From NCBI RefSeq assembly GCF_030272615.1, contig NC_081413.1:723071649-723135648 (forward strand): a stretch of DNA of 64,000 bases, written 5' to 3'. The position numbers were made by a program, and so were the translations under genes. Of this stretch, positions 22,015 to 32,058 are shown in pieces. Source of the stretch: Cryptomeria japonica. Its lineage: Eukaryota > Streptophyta > Pinopsida > Cupressales > Cupressaceae. The stretch's first letter is position 1. Each line of letters opens with the position of its first letter. The notes beneath the pieces were generated by a model. The model ran no database searches. It was not told the DNA's origin and saw only the letters and a program-made list of their open reading frames with translations.

Positions 22015-23506
22015 TGTTAGTGAACAGATTTGTCCTTCAAAGATAACTATACAAATAAACTCAAAATGCCCAGAATGAAGGACAAAAAGTACTAACAGTT
22101 GGATAGATTATCATTGAAGTGATAATCTTCCTCTAAATTGAGAGGTACAACTCCCTCTTAGAAGATTTACAAGAAATTAAATTGTTGATATGCTTTTAAC
22201 CAGAAAGCAATAAAGGAAAATAACATTCATCCATAGCCATGAAAATGAATGCCAAAGACTTACAAAATAGATATAAATGAAGACCATTAAATCAAAGTTT
22301 AATTTTCTACACTTATGGATAGCATTTGGACTAAAAACTAAGAGAGAAAGTCGTTGCTCCAATATGGCTTACTTTCAAGCACACAGACTTGTAATAAATC
22401 CACATACACAATTGATTATAACAAAAAATACATTAATAAACAACTACAAAGGATCAAAGTCCAGCTATAGCCATGAGAAGAATATCAGCAACACAAAGAT
22501 TGAAGATATCATCTGCATTCTATTCATGTCTGGAAATCAACTCAAAGATTGATATTTTTTGTACAAAGCATTGCTTAGAAAAGCTTCAACTCCTCCCTTA
22601 CAAATAAAAATCTACTCTCCCCCACCCACAGGTTGCTGGAAGAAGAGAAAAAGAAGAAGAACCCTTGCTCTTTCAATCCTTTCACAATAAATAGCTACAT
22701 GAGATCATTATTCGGTTTTATAAACAAATCTTGAAAAACCTTTTCACTTACGCTTTTCACTTTCCCCATTACTCTTTTTTTTATAACATCAAATAATTAT
22801 AAACATTAGAAATATAATTCTCTAAAGTTTATGATAATATTTGGATAGGTGGCACTTGAATATTTTAACTCAAAATAAAAAATATTCATTATGTTGGGCG
22901 AACTGAAAATATTTGTGAGTCAAAATATGTCTCGGTGTGGGGGCCATAACTTTTGTTTTCACACCGTTGGATCTTTCTCAATTTTGGATATGTTGGCTGC
23001 AACCTATTCTTCTACATTATGACCAGAGCAATTTTAAAAATAATATCTAAGTAAAAAGATATTAGCTACTGTGTGTGGGTCTATATGACTGTCATAAAAT
23101 CAGACCTACAGAGCTTGAACCTTGAACTTCATCGAACAGTTTGAATATCACTGAACTGTTTGAACTAGGTTCAAACGGTTCACAGTTTGGAGAAAGAATA
23201 TATGAAATATCACTTGCGACCGTGAAATAGAGTTGCTGCAAAACACTTAAGTGAACGTTAGCTCGAAAATGTCTTAGACACCACTTAGAACCTGTGGTAC
23301 CTAAATGAACACTACGAACTCTGTTCAAGATGGTTCAAGGGGTTCATGAGGTTCAAACAACTATTGAAACATAATGCTAAGGATTTAGAAATGATTTACA
23401 AGCGGATTAAGGATTGAACCAACACATTTTTAACAAGACAAAGACTCAACTAAAAATTTTGCAAGGCGACTCACTCTTGTTATGAGGGACGAATGACAAG
23501 ATAACA
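22015..23506. repeat. Solo LTR-like insert inside the 5' LTR
   Basis: The insert is 1492 bp, with ends TGTTAGTGAACAG and AAGATAACA (a TGTTA/TAACA inverted pair). It is flanked by perfect 5-bp duplications GTAAT at 22010-22014 and 23507-23511. The intact 3' LTR has only one GTAAT at this point, which fixes both boundaries. Contents are AT-rich, with no coding region; the phrase GGGGGCCATAACTTTTG is near 22938. The family is not otherwise represented in the window. The orientation is uncertain. Confidence 0.88.
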
Positions 23507-24194
23507 GTAATGTAAATTATATTTGTGTGGTCGACATGATGTATTGTAAAGACTCATATATCTATGAGATCTTGTAGGTCATTTGAAATGTAAGTAGGTA
23601 ATGAAATATGTGTATGCAAGCGGTATATGAGATGTTATAGGTTATGATACTGGCTAGTTGTTTATGCACTTTGATGTGTTTATCTTGAGAGCGAATAAGA
23701 GCAAAGCAGAGTGAAGACTATTCTATGAAAGTAGAATCAGGCAAAGCTTAAATCGGTACTCAATCCAGCATTGCAGATGCTATTTTGAAGCAGTACATTG
23801 TTATTGGATTTAACCATCCAATTGTAGTCAATGGGACTCCATTTTTGTTGTTGGGCAGTGAGCTCTAGGCAGTTGGCCTTCCTGCATGTGCAGGCCCCTA
23901 TTTACTGAGTAATATTTATTCATATTGGCTAGTGAGTAAATATTGTGGGTCACAAATCCCACTAAGGTTTTTCCCTTACCGGGTTTCTTGGCCAAAATAT
24001 ATATGTTATGGTGTGCATTGATGTTGATTCTTTTGTCTCTGTTTACTGCATTATTATTTGTTTAGTGGTATATTAATTTCAGTTATAAAGTTGCAAATAA
24101 GTTTAAATCTTTCATCTATCGGTCAGACACTAATTCACCCCCCTCCCCCCCCCCCCCCCCCTCAATGTCTTTGGGGTTAACCAAGTATCTAACA
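23507..24194 (+). repeat. 5' LTR of Sirevirus-like element, right part
   Basis: It resumes with GTAATGTAAATTATATTTG exactly where the left part stopped and ends GTATCTAACA at 24194. It includes a C/T-rich run at 24138-24162. Without the insert and its duplication the LTR would be about 904 bp, against 921 bp for the 3' LTR. One short segment present in the 3' LTR (near 29567-29603) is missing here. Confidence 0.92.
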
Positions 24195-24196
24195 AA

Positions 24197-24208
24197 TTGC
24201 ACCAAAGC
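24197..24208 (+). promoter_or_regulatory. Degenerate PBS of Sirevirus-like element
   Basis: The site reads TTGCACCAAAGC, against the copia consensus TGGTATCAGAGC (8 of 12 positions). Its position two bases after the LTR supports it as a decayed initiator-Met PBS. Confidence 0.6.
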
Positions 24209-24239
24209 TTGGTCCTCTATTTGCAGAAGCCTAACAGCT

Positions 24240-25410
24240 TGAGGAAGATTCTGAAACCGGTACTGATGGAAAGTTTGAGAAGTTGGAAGTGGCTCTTGAA
24301 GATTTTGATGCAAAAAAATTGAAGAATATCAGACTAGAAGAAGAACTCAGATCTGCTCAGGAATTCATCAAAGCACTTCAAGAAAACTTGGTCATGGCAA
24401 AGAATGAGAGAAAATAACTTCGTGAGCAACTACAAAAACAAGATGATGAAGAAAAAGAAACTCTCAGAGATATTGCAGAGAAACTGAGACAAGAGAACAG
24501 TAACATGAAGAATGAGATGCAAGATTTAACCATGAGACTATGTAAGGATATTGAAGATAGAAAGAAGAATGAGGAAGATTTGGTCAGAAGACTTAATGAA
24601 AGATTGGATGAATCTCTAAGGCTTAGTTATGATAATGATATGCTTAAAACAGAGTTGATTCAGATGCAACATGACAAAGAGGAACTTATGAGACAAGTTG
24701 GCACTTTGGAAAGTGAGTTGGTCGCTACAAATGAATACAAAGACAAATTCAAGAAGAGCTCAGACAAGCTTGATGATATGCTGAAGAGTTAAAGACCTGA
24801 TGGAGAAATAGTTGGACTTGGATTTGAACATGGAGAAAGTTTTGGAACTGCAAACAATCATGATCGCAGCAAACCGGTATGACAACCTAATGCTTATAAA
24901 TTCAATGACAAATGTTTTAATTGCAACAAATTTGGTCATAAAGCAAATCAAGGCAGATTTAGGAATAATCAGAATACAAACTCATCCATCGGTCAATGTT
25001 CCAAATGCAATAAATATGGTCATAACTCAGACAATTGCAGAAAGAATGTAAAATACTATGCTTGTGGTAGATTTGGACATCTATCTAATCAATGCAGAAC
25101 TCAAACTGGGCAAGGTTATGGAAAAACTTTTCAGAGAGACAATGTAACTTGTTATGCATGTAATAAGATTTGGCATATTGCAAGATTTTGGAGAAGCAAG
25201 AATGTACCGGCAAACAACAAAGGATCTAATGACAAAGGCAAGGAAAAAGTGAATGAAATCAAGCAAGAATTCTCTAAACAATGGGTCAGGAAGAGAGATC
25301 AGAGGAATTTCGAATTTGTCTCTGCACCGACAAAACAAAGCAATACTACACCGGTAGGAGATTCTTCATCTAACGAAGGAATAATCCTTAGGGGTAAGAC
25401 AACTAATTGA
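24240..25410 (+). pseudogene. Gag-like protein: coiled coil plus four zinc knuckles
   Basis: This would be the RNA-binding structural protein of the element. The first half is a long charged coiled coil (open block 24505-24792, with similar sequence before it through an in-frame TAA near 24417). After a stop at about 24790 the same kind of sequence continues in another frame with a zinc-knuckle cluster at about 24917-25190: CFNCNKFGHKANQG (last Cys lost), CSKCNKYGHNSDNC and CYACNKIWHIARFW (degenerate), and one near 25060 of the type YACGRFGHLSNQC. A basic tail follows, with a stop near 25410. The N-terminal capsid part of a typical copia gag is not recognisable. Stops and knuckle losses make it a pseudogene. 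Confidence 0.75.
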
Positions 25411-25679
25411 AGATCATGCATTTTACCCTCAGATGGTGGTAAGAAGTCATAATTCTTCTTTACCGACACCTATGTTCAGTATTCACTTAACCGGCGAAGC
25501 ATTTATTGTGGTTGTAAGTTAACTTTTTGGTTATAGAGCACTATAATTTCTCATTTCGACTTACCAAGCATTCAAGTATTCGAAGAGCACAGAAGTTGAG
25601 CACCGACATTCTAGAAGCAAAGCAACAATGTTTTTCAGGGCATCCAAGGTTTTCAGTTAAAAGGTATTTATTTTATGAC

Positions 25680-28600
25680 ATGGCTTCTTCATCTTCCATT
25701 CCTGAATTCATTGCAAACCCTACTATTGTAGAAAATATCAAGCGTCCTAGACCAGTCTTTAAGATAATCCCTAAGATAGCTAAGCTGGATGACTCCATTG
25801 GTGCATTTTCAAAAATTTGAAGGGAGTTTCATTTGCTAAAGACCCTAGGGCATACATTCATTGTAACATTGAAGATTTAGGGTTCGAGGATATATAGAAC
25901 ATGTTCATAAATGTCATCACAAACAAACAAGGTGTAGTCAAACTAGAACACAAGATTGTGGAAGATTTAGGGTTCGTTGACATCCTTCACATGCCTGAAT
26001 TTTCAGATGAGATTGTCAGTTATGTTCTTAGCAAAGTTCATGGTGGATTTTTATGGCTAGAATCAGTTTTCAAAATCACTAAGGAAGCAATTAGAGCCGT
26101 TACTAGTTTACCTTCTACTGACACAAGGCCCGAGAAGAAAAAGAATTCCAAACAAAGAGGTTATGAACTTAACCGACACATAGATAACAGATCACTTAGG
26201 GTTAGCGATATAACCGATAACAATGTCAAATATGCAAGCATGGTTATTGGATATAAAGTTGCACATACTAATAGACTGAATTTTGTTTGTAGTCTATGCA
26301 TTCATAGTGCCTATGAGATGATAATGAACAATGCTAAAATTGATATTTGTGAATGGTTGAAAGATGAGCTATTAGAAAATTTGGATAAGATCAAAGGTGA
26401 CAAAAAGGGAACTTTCAAATTTGGAAATTTACTTGTATGCTTAATGCTATATTTCTCAAAGGATATTCCTGGTATAGGCCACAAAGACTTTGCCTATGAT
26501 ATTTCTGTTGGAAAACAGATAAAGGAGGCAATTACCGGCATGGGCTCAGATGGTGACAAACGGGTAAAACGGTACTTTAAAGATTTTCAAGCTAAAATGA
26601 GACAAAGGGAAAGAATCCCTCAAAACATTGTTGACAAATATGACAAACATATATGCTTTGTAATTAAGAGAGATGAAGTATGGATGGAGGCAGTTAGACC
26701 TAGAATTGTCCGGGTAACCAAGATGGGTTATGAAGTAGATTCACACATCTTGGAATCGGATGCTAAGATACTCCTAGATGCTCCACCGGAACCGACTGAG
26801 AAGATCTTTGGAAATGCTGAAACTATTGAAAAAGATATTGAAATTCAGAAGCAGAGGAAGAAAAGAGACAAAATACTAAAAGATGCTTCGAAGTTTGTTG
26901 AAGATGTCACCAAGGGCTTATTGAAACTGGATTAGATGAGTGGTGTTGTTGCACAAGAAAGGAAATCAAAACAGCAACTGGTAGCACATATTTCTCCTGT
27001 GGCTACCTCATCCGATTCTGATAGTGACAAGGCTGCAAAATTCAAAAGGGTGGATAGGAAGAAAAGAAAACCCTCACTGACACCTGCTCCATCTCCAAAG
27101 AAAAGCGGGACTCTTAGAAAGAAATAACAAGTTGTGAGAGAGCCCAATGGTCCCAAGAAGAAAGTTACTCAGAAGAAACCGAAACAAAAGGAACCTGATA
27201 CTCTTTCACCGGAAGAGCTTGTAAATGAAATAACTCAGGATGGCAATCTTAGTAATATTAGTAAGTTCTATCATTATTTTATTGATTTTGACAAGGATAC
27301 TATTGAAGAGAGTATAATTTTGTATCTGGATATATATAAGAAGGTTCTTATTGAAGTTATAGATGTTCTTCCAAATGATTTATATTTGAGACTTGAAGCC
27401 AAGAGAATGTCTATTATGGAATTAGATAAGAAATTGAAAGTTGAGGCATTGTTAGCGGTTCATCCTATTAAATCTAGACAAGAAATTGATGATTTGATAT
27501 CTGAACAGGACTGTTTTTGTGAGCGGTCACCGACAAGTAAGCCTCATGGCCGGCAAAATAAAAGAGATAGCAAATGAAACAACTGATAAATGGGACATAT
27601 TATTTGTTTATAAAGAGAAAAGAGAAGAGAAATATAGACAGAAAGTTGATAAATCCTTCACTAAGGTATATTAGAAAGGGGATAAAGGTAAGAGTAAGGC
27701 TGGCAGTGTACCTGATTTCACAATTAAGGATAACTTACCTCTACCGGCACAGGACACCCCACCGACAGTAGTAGAGGCACCGACAGAAATGCAAAATTTG
27801 CCTGAAGAGAAGTAAGAGGAAGTGAAAATAGATGATATTGATCCCGAGTCAGACATTTTATTTACAATGAATGCTGACACTCAGGACATCAATATTGTAT
27901 TAGATAGATAAATTGCCGAAGAGAAGAAATCTGAATCTGTAAATGTTAAAAAAGTTGACACTCAATTGAATATTGAGATACCGACAGAACAAGAACATAC
28001 AAAATCTGAACCAATAGAGAATAAGTGTGAGAGTAAGGATGAAAATAAGGAAGTGGTATTTGGAGAAGAGAAGAAATTTATTGTAGAACCTAGCACTTCT
28101 CCTAGTACTTCTACTATGGATTTTAGATTGAAAACTGTAACAGATGTATTATTGGATTCTATTAAGAAGATAACTGAATGCAATGCCTCAACATTTAAGG
28201 CTATTGATGAATCTCTACCAATTTTGCATATGATTGCCCTCGTGCAAGGTAGATCACATTGTTGGTTCGATATGTAAATTGGACACATTGTCCAAATTCA
28301 TTTCTTCTAACATTCAAACAGTAGATAAAATAAATGAGGAAACTATTCAGGAAAGAGTTAATAAGGAAAAGGAAGATTTCTTTGACAAAACAATAAAGGA
28401 TTGTACATAACAAATTGATTCATTGCTACCAATATTGAATTCCACTATTTTGGAATACAAGGAATTGTACTAGGAAGCCTGCAAACCTCACAATTTAACA
28501 GAAGATATTGATGAACAAATAAAGAAAAATAAGAAAGAGATTGATGACATTGTGGATAACATGATTGGTTCTTTGGAACTAATATCAGTTTTGGATCAGG

Positions 28601-28900
28601 AAATGACAATTCATGAAGAGAAAATTGAAAATCTAGAAAGAGAGAAGGCAAGATTGAAGATGAAAATCCGCGAGTTGAAGACTAAACTTGGTCCTAGATT
28701 GGACAAACTACTTACACATTAGATTGAGCTATCCAAGGAAACTATTCAAGGAGACAGATCATCGGAGCAACAAATGCATTATCTCATCGGGATGATCAAG
28801 CAGACAGAGGCAATAATGTCAGATAGTACAAAGTTTTTGCAGGGTCTTAACCTAGTTTTGGCAGATATTTTTCAGATTGTAAATAACCGACTATAGGTAT
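25680..28900 (+). pseudogene. Large extra ORF of Sirevirus-like element, unknown family
   Basis: It starts at an ATG (MASSSSIPEF) at 25680, shifts frame near 25820, then runs in one frame from 25901 to 27577, broken only by TAG at 26933 and TAA at 27125. Related coding continues in pieces to about 28900. The longest block (25901-26935, 344 codons) has no pol motif. Its middle (VHGGFLWLESVFKITKEAIR, then VTSLPS) recalls the putative plant transposon protein family often annotated in plant genomes; that link is from memory and unconfirmed. The following part is Lys/Pro/Ser-rich and basic, then acidic, and the C-terminus (28500-28720) is a long coiled coil. It lies where pol should be. It could be an env-like extra ORF that outlived a pol deletion, or a captured sequence. 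Confidence 0.6.
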
Positions 28901-28949
28901 CTAGGTAAATTTTTGAATTTTTGATACTTTTGACATCCTTTGTTATTGA

Positions 28950-29119
28950 TGTCAAAGGGGGAGTGGTATACTGAGAAAAATGTACAAAAGAAAAATGTAC
29001 AGAGGCATTGAAATGTGAACAGAAAAGGAGATCATTTGCTAAGGGGGAGCACTCTCAGTTTTGGACTTCAGTTTTGGATATTTCTCATGAGTGTTGCCAT
29101 CAATGCCAAAGGGGGAGAT
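28950..29119 (+). promoter_or_regulatory. Three polypurine-tract motifs before the 3' LTR
   Basis: The motif AAAGGGGGAG or TAAGGGGGAG occurs at about 28956, 29041 and 29109, the last directly before the 3' LTR. The first and last also share the preceding GATGTCAA/AATGCCAA context. Several PPT copies in a row are a known feature of Sireviruses. Confidence 0.8.
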
Positions 29120-30040
29120 TGTTGGCATTATACACTCAGATGAGAATGGTAGATGTTGTCATTGCTGGCAACAAGCTGACAACTAGGTTCAATAGGGTTT
29201 CACAGGTTATACCGGCAACAGACTTCACCTACCGACACCGACAATCACTACAAGGTTTATTCACACCGGCAGCCAATTTACACTGACAAGAGATCATATC
29301 GATAATCTAAGCCGACTTGGCAATAATATTGTTTTGTAATGTAAATTATATTTGTGTGGTCGACATGATGTATTGTAAAGACTCATATATCTATGAGATC
29401 TTGTAGGTCATTTGAAATGTAAGTAGGTAATGAAATATGTGTATGCAAGCGGTATATGAGATGGTATAGGTTATGATATTGGCTAGTTGTTTATGCACTC
29501 TGATGTGTTTATCTTGAGAGCAAATAAGAGCAGAGCAGAGCGAAGACTATTCTGTGAAAGCAAAATCATTTACCGGCAAGGTTTTTGGCAGAGTTATCAG
29601 ATAGTGCTTAAACCGGTACTGAATCCAGCATTGCAGATGCTATTTTGAAGCAGTACATTGTTATTGGATTTAACCATCCAATTGTAGTCAATGGGACTCC
29701 ATTTTTGTTGTTGAGAAGTGAGCTCTAGGCAGTTGGCCTTCCTGCATGTGTAGGCCCCTATTGTACTAAGTAATATTTATTCATATTGGCCTGTGAGTAA
29801 ATATTGTGGGTCACAAATCCCACCGAGGTTTTTCCCTTACCGGGTTTCCTCGCCAAAATATCCGTGTTATGGTGTGCATTGGTGCTGATTCTTTTGTTTC
29901 TATTTACTGCATTATTATTTGTTTATTGGTATATTAATTTTAGTTATAAAGTTGCAAATAAATTTAAATCTTTCATCTACTGGCCAGACACTGATTCACC
30001 CCCCCTCTCAGTGTCTTTGGGGTTAACCAAGTATCTAACA
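29120..30040 (+). repeat. 3' LTR of Sirevirus-like element
   Basis: The LTR is 921 bp, from TGTTGGCATTATAC to GTATCTAACA, uninterrupted. A C-run is at 29998-30005, followed by TCTCAGTGTC. It is close in sequence to the 5' LTR, with scattered differences, implying a modest age. Confidence 0.93.
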
Positions 30041-31000
30041 CTTCCCCGAAAATTTGGAAAAAAGTTGGTTGGACCAAGAGGCAGCCTCTTGGTCCCGACT
30101 TTTTCTCCCTGAATTTTGGGAGCGTGTTTTGGCAGTATTTTAATGCTTGAATCTAGGAAATTGAGAAAAAAATATCATTTCTAGGTTGGCCTATGATCAA
30201 AAGAAAAGTTAGGGTTTCATACATATAGCCTTTCCTTTCCTCATTTGAAGGATCTGGATCTACAAGCAATTGAAGGAGCCTCTTATGAAGTCAAAGTGTA
30301 GGTTATGTGGAGTATACAATTAGAAAATCAAGCATTCTTTAATCATTTATCAAGCCTTCATCAATCATCTTCAACATCAATTAGGATCTTTGAAGACATT
30401 GGAGAATAATAGGAGATCACCGACTATTGATTGGCTTGTACCTCTCCCTTAGGGTTTGGTATGATTTCATGTTATTTTCGTGTCTTTGTATGAGCTTCAT
30501 AAGATTCATTTTCATATTTACATTCATGCTTTAGATCCATTATTGCATTTGTGATTTGAAGCATTTTCATTTACATTTACAATCAATTAGGGTTTTTTCT
30601 CCAAAGTATAGGGTATAACTCTAGATCTACTTTCTTGCTCATTTAGGATCTTGCATACACACAAGGTTCTAGCACACATATTTTTAGTACATTGTCAGCT
30701 ATTTGTGTAGGTGGAAATCATGAAAACAAGGGGTTTGACTAAGGCAAAGCCCTACATAGCTACCTAGATACCATTTTTCAAGTTGCACGTGCAGGTACAA
30801 GAATCCGGTGAACACACGAATTTCGGGACCGACGAAACACACATTTGCAGACTCAATCTCAAAGATAGATCTTAGTTTTTTGGGACTAGGGTGTGGAATC
30901 TTGGTCTAGGACTAGGGCGTGACGTCTTGGTCCTATGTGTTTTGTAGCATTTTTTGGCAGTTCAACATTTTAGATTCTCATGACCTAGATTCTAGAGGTT
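30041..31000 (+). repeat. B2-family LTR, right part
   Basis: It continues the B2 LTR from 21793. The landmarks match the solo B2 copy at 47755-49396 in order: AATTTTGGGAGCG, CTAGGTTGGCC, AGGGTTTCATACATATAG (TATA region), TGATTGGCTTGTACC, GGGGTTTGACTAAGGCAAAG, and paired GGACTAGGG...CTTGGTCCT strings near 30880-30935. The right end is not exact; similarity fades near 30980-31000. Confidence 0.75.
30045..30120 (+). other. Long hairpin module in B2 LTR (copy a)
   Basis: The apex is a perfect 11-bp stem, GGACCAAGAGG (30071-30081) with CCTCTTGGTCC (30085-30095), and a 3-base loop. Below it AAAAAGTTGG pairs with CCGACTTTTT (one G-U), and at the base CCCGAAAATTT faces GAATTTTGGG. Other copies are at 48094-48176 and 61290-61370, and a decayed one is at 49985-50060. 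Confidence 0.75.
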
Positions 31001-31574
31001 CAACTTCCTATGGTATCGGGGAATTATTTTTATGTTGGGTGGGATAATTGAAGGATTGGGTGGATGAGGAGGAGAGATGAAAGATTAGATGGATGGATAT
31101 GTTGACGAAGGAGTAGGAAGGAAGATGGACTCCTCATACATTTATTTCTATGTTAAGATGATAGGAGCACATTTTTAATTGACTATTGGATTTTGGTAGA
31201 ACATTGTTAGAATGGGTGGATTATGCAAATGAATGGATTTTTAAGAAAAAGGTGTCTTAACTTTATAATTACAAAAGGTTTCTATTTATACTAAGTTTAC
31301 ATTTGAGGACAGGTAAGTCTGAATTTTTTCCAAAGCTACAAAATTACCAAATAAACATGTTTTGAAAGTTTCAACCCAATATCGTGTCTATATTTTAAGA
31401 CATTATTTTTTTATTTTTAAAAGTTTCAAAGTCAAGTTTGAAGCACTTAGGGAACTTCATAAGCTTTCCAATGGTTCAAACAATTCACCAATCTTGTATC
31501 AAAAGTTATAGCCTCTAGAAGTTGGGTCTCTCGAATTGAAAAAGTATGAAAAATGTGTTGGAAAGATAAAAGAG
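31001..31574. other. Unclassified DNA
   Basis: A G/A-rich stretch (31025-31140) made of GGATGG/GGAAGG-like strings resembles the composition at 32060-32230 on the other side of the solo LTR. No coding region. A TCAAAAGTTATAGCC phrase near 31498 parallels those near 9245 and 22946. Confidence 0.4.
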
Positions 31575-32058
31575 TTATAAGGGGGAGTTACATGTGTTTG
31601 TGTGTGTTTTGACAAATTATATGGTATCTTTGGTTGAAGATACATTGGGTGTCATTTTTTGGGTTGTTTTAGCTCATGATTTTGTTAATATCGCTTGATG
31701 TTTTTATGCATTGTATCTTCTATATATTAGGCGATTGAGATGGAGGTTGTGTTTGAAATTCTTGTAGATGTTGAATTGCCTTTAGATATTTCGTTGGTGA
31801 TACTTCAGTGAAATCTTGCTCTGCAAGTATATTTGTAATCTTGTTGATTTTTTAATAATACATTGTGTGGCTTTTGGAGTGTGGAGTTTTTCTCCTGAAA
31901 GGGTTTTTCCCATGTGAATAACTATGGTGTGGTAGGAATGGTAATTATGTTTATTTATCTTTAGTTTTTGTAACTGTTGTAAAGATTTGAAAACTTTTGC
32001 ATAACCCTTTTCTCAAAATGAGTGTAGGAATTTTTTTTGTTATCTTAGCTTCCTTACA
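31575..32058 (+). repeat. Solo copia LTR (same family as 8700-9182)
   Basis: It matches the reverse complement of the LTR at 8700-9182 along its length, including the end CTTCCTTACA at 32058, GGAGTGTGGAGTTTTTCTCC near 31877, and CTGCAAGTATATTTGTAATC near 31821. No PBS follows and no internal region is present. The left end is approximate, as its TG seems mutated. I found no clear target duplication. Confidence 0.8.

Larger units (their letters stand above)
21794..30040 (+). mobile_element. Sirevirus-like copia element without pol, carrying an extra ORF
   Basis: Two LTRs (21794-24194, including a 1.5 kb insertion, and 29120-30040) enclose a gag-like region with four zinc knuckles, then a large non-pol ORF region, then three polypurine motifs. 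Flanking 5-mers are CTTAC (21789-21793) and CTTCC (30041-30045), a likely target duplication with one change, and the host B2 LTR resumes at once. No protease, integrase, RT or RNase H motif was found, so the element would depend on proteins from a relative. Gag-only elements (TR-GAG) are known; this one adds a second large reading region. Multiple AAGGGGGAG motifs and the C-run before the LTR end are Sirevirus features. Confidence 0.85.

Noticed and set aside
31575..32058. Full copia element rather than solo LTR
   Set aside because: No PBS or coding sequence follows and no second LTR is nearby.
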